From Symbiodinium natans (Eukaryota > Sar > Dinophyceae > Suessiales > Symbiodiniaceae), in the NCBI GenBank assembly GCA_905221605.1, contig CAJNDS010002449.1:312001-376000 (forward strand): a DNA stretch of 64,000 nt, in the 5' to 3' direction. Positions 11,099 through 20,442 of this stretch are shown one piece after another. Position 1 is the first letter of the stretch. Every line of letters begins with the position of its first letter. The notes below the pieces were generated by a model. That model was given only the letters and a program-made list of their open reading frames with translations. It ran no database searches and had not been told where the DNA came from. Made by a program: the position numbers and the translations under genes.

Positions 11099-14000
11099 CT
11101 ACTCCGCCGCCAGCTCAGCACGGCGGCGCAAAATCGCCCGAGCCCGGTGCACCCTTACCGCCACGCAGAGTTCCTGCAATAGCTCGGCATGTGCGACCGC
11201 TGGCTCCGTCTGTGTACGCGTGGCTACCGCCCGCGAGATGTGGAGGAGGATCTTTGCGGCCGAAGTTTCCCAAGCTCCCGTGGCTTCCAGCACCATAGGG
11301 ACAAAGCGGACCCCTTGCGCCGAGCAGAGCTGGGCGGTCTGCAGGTGGTCCATCTTTACCTGTCTGTAGGCCGCGGCAGTTGCCAACGCCTCCTGACCAG
11401 CAAGCGCAAGTGTCTCCGGCCGCTGAGGCGCCGTAATGGCGATGTCAAGCGCAGCCGGAGCACCAAACAAACTGGGAAGGTAGACGTCCGCGGGGCGTCG
11501 GCCCAGCGCGCCCAAGTCGCCCGGCTGCTGCGGAAGCAGCAACCCAGGTCGCTCCTTTTCAGGTTGAAGTCCTGCCTGGTCCGCCCAACGGCAGAGCACG
11601 TCTCGGACAGCGTTGTGGCGAAGCACCCTCTCTCCGCCAGCAACGCATGTGCCCGCGTGTAGAGACAGGCTGTCAAGGACCCCATCACATCGTGGACACC
11701 ACGTGTCCTCCCGGGCGTCCGGAACCAGCAAGCGCTGACGGATCTCCGCAACAAAGGTGGCCGTTTCCATCCGCTTGGCTCCGCGGGGAACTGCTGCAAG
11801 GAACGCCCGCGCACCAGGCTGGGCTTCGGATTGCAGAAGAGCCCGAGCAGTCGCACTGGCCCCAGCAAGCTGTGTGCGCCAGGAGGCCACATCAGCGGCA
11901 GCAGTAAGCGACTTTTGTCGCATGCCAAGCGCCAAGTGCGGGGCCACAGGCTCGCCAAGGTCAGCCGCCGCCTGCACCACAGCTGGGTCGACAGCCAAAC
12001 CCGCCTGCGCATATTCAGGGTCAATGGCACGGCAGGTGTCAAGGCAGCCCCCAACTGAGGCCAGGTAAGCAGCCGAAGCGTCCGCGGCAGCGGAGCGAAC
12101 GCCAAGTCCGGCATGCGCTAAGCCCCGAGCAGCCTGCTGCCACTGCCAGCCGTTTAAATGCAGGCCAGTGAAGCTGGAAAAGCAGTTGCGCACCATGTCA
12201 TCGAAGAGCCGGAGGGCCTCCAGCTGACCAGGTGGCGGGGTACACCTGGAGCCATGCACCAAGCGACAGTGGCCAGCACAATGTTTGAGCAGTCGCAGGG
12301 CAACCTGCGCGTCCTCAACCTCGGCCAAGGCTTCAAGGAGCGGCGCGGCTTTCTGAACTCTGCCCGCAGTGTGCTCAGCAACGAAGGCCTCGGTGCCGAC
12401 CGCAGCCCCCAAAAGCTCAAAGTTCCAACGCACTTTAGACGAGCCATCAGGGGCCTGCAAGAGCTGAGCAGGAAGGTGCCGACCCAGGGTATCTGGGTCA
12501 AGGTCGCCAACAGCGATGACCTCGGACTTGGATAGGTTGAGCTGAAGGCCCAGGGCCGCACCACGCTGTTGCAGGTGGGCAACGGCAGCGCCTACCGCCG
12601 CCATATCCCCCGCAATGATCCCATCGTCAAGATAGAAGATGGTCAGTGCAAGCCCAGTCCGCAGCTCCTGCGCCAATTGATGCAAAGCGGTCGCGAACAA
12701 CAGTGGGCCCAGAGGGTCACCTTGTTGCACGCCGCCAGCGGACTGCAACGTGGTTGATGCCCCGAAACGCAGCTGTGCCGGCTGGCCGTAGCACCAAGCA
12801 GTCCAGCGTGCCAGGCCTGGGAATGCGGCTGCAACGGCTTCCAAGACGGCCCTGCGATCAACATTATTGAACGCGTTGGTAAAGTCCAGCTTGACCATAA
12901 CGTGGCCAGCCGTAGCATGATGGCGCTGGAGCCAGGCGCGGACAGTGTGGACGGCGGCTTCAGCTCCAGAAGGGACCCCGACTCCAAGTTGCACCGGAGC
13001 AAAGTACTGGCGGGCGTCATCCCGCACCATCATCATGAGGCACTTGCTGGTCAGCCGGCGCAGTATCTCCCCCACAGCTATGGGCCGAACGCCCCCTCCC
13101 GGCTTAGGCAGAGCAACCAGCGAGGCTCCGGCGAGCACCGGCGCAACTTGTGGGCAGGCACGGCCCTGTGAGAGCAAGCCGACAGTAGCAGCAAGGTGCT
13201 CCAGCATGCCAAGACTAGCGCCAGGAGGCCCAGCTTCGCGAATGTGTTGAACTCTCAAACCGCAAGGGCCAGGGGCCGTGTCAGCAGGTAGTTGCCGTAA
13301 GGCTTTAGCGACCACGTCCGGCACCACTTCAGCGGCCAGGGGTAAGCCATCGAAGTTAACCTCGGGAGCGGGCTGAGCAGGGTGCAGTGCCCGGAGAGCA
13401 TTCGCGGTTTCCGCGTTGTCAGGGCACAGGCCGGACGAGAGCAATGCGTTGCAAGCCTTCTTGTGGAACCCCTCCCTGGCAAGGGCAACAGCAAACTCGC
13501 GCTTTTGCTCCGGTGTGAGGCTGCGGGCTCGAGGCCCAGGCAGCTCATGCTTGTCATGCCAGAGACCCGAGCGCTCTCCATCGAGCCAACGCTGCAGCCT
13601 GTCCAGCGTGTAAGCAGCAATGGCTTTGCGATGGCGTCGTCCACCTCGAGCGGGTGCCCCCAGCACACACTGCGGCAGCATGAGAAGCTCGGTCCACGCA
13701 CGGAGGTTGTTGTGCTCCACAACCTCCGCCAAGGCCCTGGTAAACACCCGCCCCCAAAGGAACCTGGCTGCGGGTGGGACGTGCCGGAGAGTACGAGTAC
13801 CACCTGCCTGTATGTCTGCCAGCGTCGGCAAGCCAGGGGCCCCGGCTTGGTCGGGCTGATCGCCCGCCGCAGCGCGAGCTGCGGGGTGGCAAGTCGGGTG
13901 GATCCCGTGCCGGACGGAAACACTGAGCCCACAGACGCGACATCGTTGTCGCCTCTGGGCCTGCATCCACTCAGCCGGCACCTCCCCTTGCAAAGTGCCA

Positions 14001-14635
14001 GCCAGATGGCAGTCAATGTGGGCCCGCATGCAAGCCACACTCGCCCACCCCTGGAAAGCCTGGCCTCGAGAGTCGCCGCAAGGGCAACCCCGCACAGGAC
14101 AGTAAACCCGACCCTGAGCGGCAACACCACCGTCAACTTGCATGGGGTCATGACCATGCGGACTTTCAGGACGGGCACGTCTGCGAGCGGCTCCAGTAGG
14201 GTATGGGCGTTCCCCTCCCAGCGGAGTGCCAGGGGCAGGTGGACCAGGATGAGAGGCTTCACCCACTCTCTGCGCCCTCAGCGGCCATCCACCCCATCTT
14301 TGCAGTCTCGGCGAGCGCCGATGCCAGTTAGCCCGTTGGCGCTCAAACAGCCTCCGCAGCCTGCGGCGCGGAAAGCTGGGCACAGCCTGGCAGCCAGTGC
14401 CAAACATGCAGCTAGGAGCCGGCAATGCACGGAGAGCCCACCTGTCATTGAGCTGCGCGGTCAACAGCTGTCGAGCACGACGGTTGGCGGGCCCAAGATC
14501 TGGTGACAAGCGCCTGTCTTCATCCACCTCCCGAAACCCCACCGGCACCCCAGCAGCCCCCAGGCGGCCACAGCTCGCGGCAAGCAGGACCAAACGCAGT
14601 AGCAGATTTCGCTGCCACCCCGGGGACGGAGCCAT
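11099..14635 (-). CDS. Non-LTR retrotransposon protein: RT plus restriction-like endonuclease
   Basis: An intact 1178-residue ORF, stop TAG at 11099. The frame is open 16 codons further upstream, but the first ATG is at 14635. In order: a hydrophobic N-terminus; GEASHPGP at residues 125-132, a motif I recall in dinoflagellate retroelement ORFs; a Cys/His-rich zinc-finger-like stretch; and a reverse transcriptase domain with motif A KLDFTNAF (Asp584), motif B GGVQQGDPLGPLLFA, motif C YLDD (668-671) and LNLSKSEV after it. The C-terminus carries a CCHC finger (CPRC, then H and C, about 980-997) followed by RHN and an ADx13D pair (Asp1050, Asp1064) that fits the R/KPDx12-14D motif of R2/CRE-type restriction-like endonucleases. 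It would nick DNA and prime reverse transcription at the target. No intron, stop or frameshift was seen, so the copy may be young. It has no LTR and no integrase. Confidence 0.95.
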   Translation of the reverse strand: MAPSPGWQRNLLLRLVLLAASCGRLGAAGVPVGFREVDEDRRLSPDLGPANRRARQLLTAQLNDRWALRALPAPSCMFGTGCQAVPSFPRRRLRRLFERQRANWHRRSPRLQRWGGWPLRAQRVGEASHPGPPAPGTPLGGERPYPTGAARRRARPESPHGHDPMQVDGGVAAQGRVYCPVRGCPCGDSRGQAFQGWASVACMRAHIDCHLAGTLQGEVPAEWMQAQRRQRCRVCGLSVSVRHGIHPTCHPAARAAAGDQPDQAGAPGLPTLADIQAGGTRTLRHVPPAARFLWGRVFTRALAEVVEHNNLRAWTELLMLPQCVLGAPARGGRRHRKAIAAYTLDRLQRWLDGERSGLWHDKHELPGPRARSLTPEQKREFAVALAREGFHKKACNALLSSGLCPDNAETANALRALHPAQPAPEVNFDGLPLAAEVVPDVVAKALRQLPADTAPGPCGLRVQHIREAGPPGASLGMLEHLAATVGLLSQGRACPQVAPVLAGASLVALPKPGGGVRPIAVGEILRRLTSKCLMMMVRDDARQYFAPVQLGVGVPSGAEAAVHTVRAWLQRHHATAGHVMVKLDFTNAFNNVDRRAVLEAVAAAFPGLARWTAWCYGQPAQLRFGASTTLQSAGGVQQGDPLGPLLFATALHQLAQELRTGLALTIFYLDDGIIAGDMAAVGAAVAHLQQRGAALGLQLNLSKSEVIAVGDLDPDTLGRHLPAQLLQAPDGSSKVRWNFELLGAAVGTEAFVAEHTAGRVQKAAPLLEALAEVEDAQVALRLLKHCAGHCRLVHGSRCTPPPGQLEALRLFDDMVRNCFSSFTGLHLNGWQWQQAARGLAHAGLGVRSAAADASAAYLASVGGCLDTCRAIDPEYAQAGLAVDPAVVQAAADLGEPVAPHLALGMRQKSLTAAADVASWRTQLAGASATARALLQSEAQPGARAFLAAVPRGAKRMETATFVAEIRQRLLVPDAREDTWCPRCDGVLDSLSLHAGTCVAGGERVLRHNAVRDVLCRWADQAGLQPEKERPGLLLPQQPGDLGALGRRPADVYLPSLFGAPAALDIAITAPQRPETLALAGQEALATAAAYRQVKMDHLQTAQLCSAQGVRFVPMVLEATGAWETSAAKILLHISRAVATRTQTEPAVAHAELLQELCVAVRVHRARAILRRRAELAAE

Positions 14636-14800
14636 GGCAGCCGGACTCAGTTTGAAACGCCGAGCCGGGTGCCCTCGGCACAAATTGCTGCTCTTGTGCC
14701 AGGTGCAAAAACTAAAACGCTCTATCGGCGCTGATCTTGACGACCATAATCACGGAATGAGCCTTGAACGGCCGATCCCGAACTACACATTGATGGTTGG

Positions 14801-17800
14801 CTATGCGATGCAGCAAGTGGATTCCTTCACCTTGGGCTGAAGCGCGAAGCGTTCAACTTCGGCTGCTGCCACCGCAGCGCCATCCTCTTCTTGCATCTTG
14901 GCACTGACCTCCGCACACCTCTCTTTGCACCTCAGGGCCTGCTCAATGGCCACCTGGCACTGTTGCACACTGGGCGCGAGTGGCTCGATCCAGGTACCCA
15001 AGCCCTTGCGCTCCACGAACTGGCCGTGGGACACCTGGTCTGCGACCATCTGTGAGAAGATGGGGCCTGCCATTTACAGACACAGCTCCAAGCCAGAGGA
15101 GCCCAGAGCAAGCTACAAAATGCTATTTGAACTGCTGCCGCGGGCACATACTACGACCGGCGCACCCGCCCAGAGGGACCGGAATGTAGTCCCCGCCCCA
15201 CCATGGCAAATCACCACGCTAGCAAGGGGCAGTAGCCAATCAAACGGTGCGTAGTCCTCGGCCACCCAAATGCTGTGGCATGAGTGTTCTGGGCTCGAGA
15301 GCCTGAGATTAAGAAAGCCTTTGTTGATTTTGGGCTCTGGGTCTTGGCTAGTGTGGCTGACAAGCTGATTCCAAGCAAAACCTGCATCGGTGATGCCCCT
15401 ACAAGCTAATTCTCTCAGAGGATCGAGCTCGAAGACGCCAGTTCCGGCTTCCCCGCCTGGAGAGGACTCGGTGAAGCTAAACTTGGTGTTCTCCCGCTGC
15501 TTTGTCGTCTTGGGCACGAAGTTCACCACATTCATGCCCAGCTGTTGGCAAGCACGGAGGACACTTCCCTGCACCTTCTCGACGCCCATCATGGATCCTT
15601 ACTGCTAACAGCCTCACAACGTCATGATCAACGGTACCACACCGCGAACACGCAGCCAAGTATCCGAACGTGATCACGGCCGGTTTGCGACCCTTGCTGT
15701 CCCGCTTTTGCATGAAAGCTTCCAAGGCCTCCGAGGGTGTCCAGCCATCTAACTTTGGAACGAAAAGGCACCCAGTCACCACGTGATTGACGGGAAAATC
15801 GCTGGGCTTTTCTTGCAAAGTTGGGCTCCAGAGTCCTCGGCTTCGTCAGCACAAGCTCATGAAGCACATCCCCTGAACCATCGTAAATCCAAAATTCCGA
15901 GCTCTGGCAGTTCTGAAATTGTCTGGAACCTTGGCTTGCAGCAGTCAGTGTCCACCATAAACGAGGCAGCCTTGAGGGCTTCTTTTCTGCTGCCCTTTAG
16001 GGCTTCAGAACTAATCTCAAGCTTTTTTGTTAGGGTTTTGAAGTGTCGTGCCGGCGGTTCAGTTTGTGCAAGGATTCTAGCTTATGAGCTAGATTTTGTC
16101 CATGTCTGCTCAGGCCTAAAAGCTTAAAGGCTTAAAGGCTTAAAGGCTTAAAGGCTTAAAGGCTTAAAGGCTTAAAGGCTTAAAGGCTTAAAGGCTTAAA
16201 GGCTTAAAGGCTTAAAGGCTTAAAGGCTTAAAGGCTTAAAGCTCCGGATGCGGTAGTTTCTGCCTCTGTGGTCCTTGTACAAAGGTGTCAAGTTACCTAG
16301 TCGGCTGCCCACCCGCTGATGGTGGGACTCTCATTCGCAACAGAGACGCACACTGAAGCCTTCATCATGATCGATGCCCTCGATCTCGCGTGTTTGGGCC
16401 ATCTCTTGCCTCGGGATCGCCCTATGCAAGTGCCAACGTTTATGCCTTCAAAGCAGATCCCACAGCCTAGCCGGGCCTAGCCTTGGCCTTCCAGAAGTGT
16501 CAACCATCAACCCTCGCCGAGGGTCTTCATGAAGTTGGATTTGAACAAAAAGGGTATGAACCGAAAGAGGAGGAAGTGAAAGTGCTTCAGCTTGTTCAGG
16601 AAGCCTGAGCAGCAAAGCTTTTCTGGTCCTAGCCATTGCGCAAGTCATGGGTTAGGATTCCGCCCTACATGCAATGTTGAAGTGACAGCTTAGCTAACCT
16701 TGGAGCATTGAAGTGGCTGACTGCAAGTTGACAATGCTGCCATGCCACCGTAGCATTGTGGGGAGTCCGCATAGCCGCCCGGCGGAAATGCACGAGTCGG
16801 AGGAGCAAAGGAGCCAAAGGAAAAGGCAGAGCGAATGATCTTGAGGTGAGGAAACATCTTGAGCAAGCGGACAGCTGCCTGCAGCGAGCTGGCAGCAAGT
16901 ACTAGGACTCACGATTCCTGGCAGACTGAACCCGGCAAACCTCAAAGCGTCTATCGCAGGAGAAAGGCCACAAGCCCTGTCTTCGGACTGACCGTTTGAA
17001 ACTTGGCACCCCATATACTGCCATATACCTCAAAGGTGATTCTACGTATCTACGTATTCCGATCTAGGGGTTGTTCCAGGTTCGCTGAGCGTCGCCGGAT
17101 GTGATGACCGTGGAAACGATTGCATCAAAATGCTCCTGGGCTTGCGTGCGGGTGTGCGGGGAAGCACCGGGTAGCAGCTTCACTGTTGTGTGCGGGCCAT
17201 CGGGGCCCACAATAGGCGAGTGGAAGCGCAGGGCACTTGCATTGAAGGGTCGTCAGTATGCAAAAGCTGCAGTGGTACCAACAAAGTGGCCGACAGTTCA
17301 AGCTACGTCGACTAAGAGCGCTTCTCAGCCCGTGCACCTTCTGCATCAAATCGCGGCAAGCTCGAAGAGAATCTGGCATAGCCTCCTGCAGCAAATAGTT
17401 CTGGAGCCAACAACTAAATCCATTTTTCCTGAATCCCCCCCAGGACTTCCAAAACCTAGTGCACATCCAAGGATCGTGACCGTTCCAGGTGATGCCATAC
17501 TTGTGCTCAAGCACGAGGTACTCACGTGGATTGGTCGACCGACGAAATATCTCCAGCTCCTCTGTCCCGGCTTGGTGAAGACATGGCCCTCATCGCATCC
17601 TTCCTAAACACCCCCGAGTCTAAACTCAAGTCCTCCTGCGACATGACGTGCGTATCATCTCGAAGCTTGAACGCAACCGTTCCCAAAGTGATGGCCCGGA
17701 TTCCATACCTTGCGGGACCACTGGCACCACCTACTCTGACCGTCAGGTTTAATTGAGGCTTGCAGATGGGTTCAGAAATTTTCAGAGCTTTGGCGTTCAA

Positions 17801-18467
17801 CTTGGGGTGACTGCGGCTCGGATGGTTGGCAAACCCCACATCTGGGTGTCAAAGGGTTCCCATGGCCTTCCCAAAACACCCTTGAACCCAAGCCGGCTGG
17901 TGGCGCGCGGATGCACTCCTCTGGCCCGGGGGTGACACCCATGGCTACCTTGCAAACCGCGCGAAAGAGACCCTCAATTTGTTGCTTTCGGGCTTCGGGC
18001 GAGACATGAAGGGTCCCGTTCGAGTTTGACTCAGCTACTCTTCCAGGTCCTGGCAAAGAATCGCGCAGACTATCCTGCAGAGCACCGCCCTCACCCCAAC
18101 TCCTGGAGACCCCAAGTGCCCCAAGTGCCCAATCCCGGATGATCTCGACTGTGTCCATCAAAAGTAGTTTTGGGCGGATAGTTAATGGTAAAGATGTGCT
18201 CTTTGGACTTTTGATTTCCTTGCGTCCCTGTTATTGGGACATTCCTCACAGGAAAGGGCTATGATGCCATGACAGCCGAAGAGCATGGCCTCGTTTCAGG
18301 TGGCCCCTTATCCCCAAGCCCCTAGGACAGAATGCCTGATGATAGGTACAGAACCCCCAAAGGCCCAAAGCCCGGAGCCCTGTCTCGATGCCTCGTGACC
18401 GCGGTCCTGCAAGGCCTTGCAGAGAGCAACCCCCGGCAGAACATCCCCGCGGGTGCCCACAAACCAC
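14801..18467 (-). CDS. UDP-glucosyltransferase, sterol glucosyltransferase (UGT80) type, multi-exon
   Basis: The predicted enzyme moves glucose from UDP-glucose to a sterol or other lipid. The N-terminal exon (18,392-18,467, acceptor CCCAG) encodes WFVGTRGDVLPG and ALQDRGHE, the family's start motif. Likely middle exons: about 17,330-17,561 (EELEIFRRSTNPREYL...RACRDLMQKVHG), 17,060-17,210 (EHFDAIVSTVIT), 16,690-16,880 (PPTRAFPPGGYAD) and 16,500-16,610. Three last exons are well supported. One at 15,665 to about 15,806 gives DFPVNHVVTG and PAVITFG. One at 15,152-15,597 gives SMMGVEKVQ, DWLLPLASVVICHGGAGTT and GAPVV, with the UDP-sugar-binding HGGAGT motif. One at 14,801-15,049 gives VADQVSHGQFVERKGLG to the TAG stop. 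Introns: 15,598-15,664 (67 bp, GA-AG) and 15,050-15,151 (102 bp, GTATGT-AG). Exon 15,152-15,597 holds about 60 more residues than usual between SMMG and DWLLP, an insertion or an unspliced in-frame intron. The 5' end may lie further upstream. Confidence 0.8.
16122..16241 (+). repeat. (GGCTTAAA)15 minisatellite
   Basis: About 15 near-perfect 8 bp units. It lies in what is predicted to be an intron of the glucosyltransferase gene, between the exon ending near 15,806 and the one near 16,500. Confidence 0.9.
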
Positions 18468-19702
18468 CTGGGAGCGACAACTCGATTCAGGTTCGACAAT
18501 TCAAAGCCTTTACTTCAAGATTTGAGGGTTTGGGGCTTCATCTTTTGTTTCTGGTCTGGGGGTGTTGGCATTGTGCGTGTTGTCTCGTTGTTCCATGGTT
18601 CCTGTAGGTTGAAGACCGGGCTTTGGCATTTTCGGTCGTGGTGGGCCGTCTGCGGAATCAAATCCAAATGGCTCCCGGCCTGTTTTGATCTGAACTGCTG
18701 TCATGGTTGTTGTCTAACTCAGCTCTTGGGCTTTGAGGGTCTCGACCATTGCAAAGTTCACAATGTCTAGAACTGCTTCTTGGTTAGGCTTCGGCTCTTC
18801 GGGATAGTTTCGAGGCCAAAGAGAATGCTAGCCTAGGCACACCAGCACCTTGAGTTGCTTCGGCTCCATGGGTTCATACCCCAGGTCACTGGTATGCGTG
18901 GGCTTGAGAGCAGCGGCTGCATTGAAAAAATCAATCACAACACTCACAAGCTGAGCCGCCCTGAAGCCCTTCGAAGCCTCAGATGCCTAGACCTTCCTCA
19001 AGGCTGTTCGAGGGCCCCCTGAACTCCCAAAGTCCTCCATGGAGCCGTCGTCTGGCCTCCACCAAGCCAGGCTGCCAAGCAAATCGCGACAGGCGCCCGG
19101 AAGTTCGGAAAGCGGTTCTTAGGATTCTGAAGTTTATTCTCCTTCTTGGCCCTTGACTTTATGCCTCTCCCTCCTGTAGCTGTAACCCCCAAAATCTTTT
19201 TATCTCAACTCCCAGTCTTATTCCGACACGCCTTCTGACCCTGAACCCTCAGAGCCGAAAGCTTTGCCGTGCTCAAGGTGTTGGCTGTTTGGGATTTGGG
19301 ATGAGTGTTTGTTGTTCGCATTCCTTGCTTCCTGCTTTCCTCCTCCCTCCACGCCTTGGTTCCTTTTATACACCCGCTATGAATTATACGACGCCTATCT
19401 ACAAAATCGAGGAAATCTACACAACATCCAGCGATCGGAATTACAAAGAAATGCCTGGAGTCCTCTGGCCAAGGAAAAACGCGCAAGAGAAGAAGAGACC
19501 CCCTTCATCAGACACAAATAGGCCTGAAGGTACCAAGACACTAGGGCCCGGCCCAGGTCAAACACAGGGCCCCCTGATTCACCTTTTTCCTCCCCGCCTG
19601 GGAATGTTGCCGCTTCCTCTTTTCTTTTGTCAGCGCGTGGCGACTATCTCGGACGTGCAGGCCCACTTCTGTCAGCTAGGGGAGCCGCAAAGACAAACCC
19701 CC
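18468..19702. other. No gene recognised
   Basis: Upstream side of the glucosyltransferase gene. A leader exon for it could lie here but was not identified. Open frames are short and unlike any known protein. Confidence 0.45.
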
Positions 19703-20275
19703 TTAAAGGGTTTCAGGGAAACACTCCACACACATGTCTCTTTCCACTGCCAGCACTGCCAGCATTGCTAAGTCATCGAGCTGCACTGAGCTTGGGAGCT
19801 TCGCGGCGACCATTCCTTCACTGACAGGACTGGAGTCGATGGGGCTACGGCCCCCGGTGAATGGCGGCTCACTGTTCGAGCCAAATTCGTTTGCAAAGGG
19901 CTGAAGTGGGTTGGGGGGCTTGAGGTCTTCGCTGTGAGCTTCGGTGCGCGCTCGGGGTCTGTTTAGGGGCAAGACGCGCCCCAGAGCAACCCCGTCCACA
20001 TGCTGCACGAATACGCACAAATAGTACAGTGCTCCATGTTTAGAAGCTGCTACCTCCAGGACAGCCTCAGGGCTACAAGGTGCACCAGTGTTGTTGGTTT
20101 TACTAACCTCCTCAAAAGGCCAGTCATGAGGAGGGAGCCATCCTATCTCTACTTGAATTTGATGCTGTGAAACACTGGCCCAGACGAGCTCCAACCTCCC
20201 TACATTGCAATGTGTTGCCATGCAAGTTTCGTACTTCTTCATATAAGGCTTTTCTGCATGGCTCGTGCAGACCAC
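19703..20275 (-). CDS. Open frame of unknown function, possible exon
   Basis: An open frame of about 190 codons on the same strand as the neighbouring genes. Its composition looks protein-like (QVEIGWLPPHDWPF, ALYYLCVFVQHVDGV, SVQLDDLAMLAVLAVERD). No family is recognised, and no signal peptide or clear membrane segment is seen. It could be the last exon of a gene whose earlier exon is the hydrophobic candidate at about 20,290-20,442, but no join was proven. It may also be a chance frame. Confidence 0.25.
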   Translation of the reverse strand: MVCTSHAEKPYMKKYETCMATHCNVGRLELVWASVSQHQIQVEIGWLPPHDWPFEEVSKTNNTGAPCSPEAVLEVAASKHGALYYLCVFVQHVDGVALGRVLPLNRPRARTEAHSEDLKPPNPLQPFANEFGSNSEPPFTGGRSPIDSSPVSEGMVAAKLPSSVQLDDLAMLAVLAVERDMCVECFPETL

Positions 20276-20289
20276 AGGCGGGGTCTCAT

Positions 20290-20442
20290 GCAGCGATGTT
20301 TTTCGTCTGCTTCAAGAAAGATTGTAGTGCCTGGAGGCGAGCGTCGATGTCGCAGGCCTGAAGAATCGGCAGGGTCACGGAGAGGGGCTCCCAAACTGTC
20401 CATCAGTCCAAAGCCAATGAACACAGTGACGATGCAGAGAAC
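20290..20442 (-). CDS. Candidate exon with a membrane-like segment
   Basis: After a plausible acceptor (TGTGTTTAG, ending at 20,443) the frame reads LCIVTVFIGFGLMDSLGAPL, which would make a transmembrane helix, then a polar stretch rich in Arg and Ser. Family unknown. The downstream splice site was not settled. Confidence 0.25.

Noticed and set aside
11189-14840. Many plus- and minus-strand frames of 60-374 codons overlapping the retrotransposon ORF
   Set aside because: Shadows of the 1178-codon ORF in a GC-rich region. Only the main frame carries RT, zinc and endonuclease motifs.
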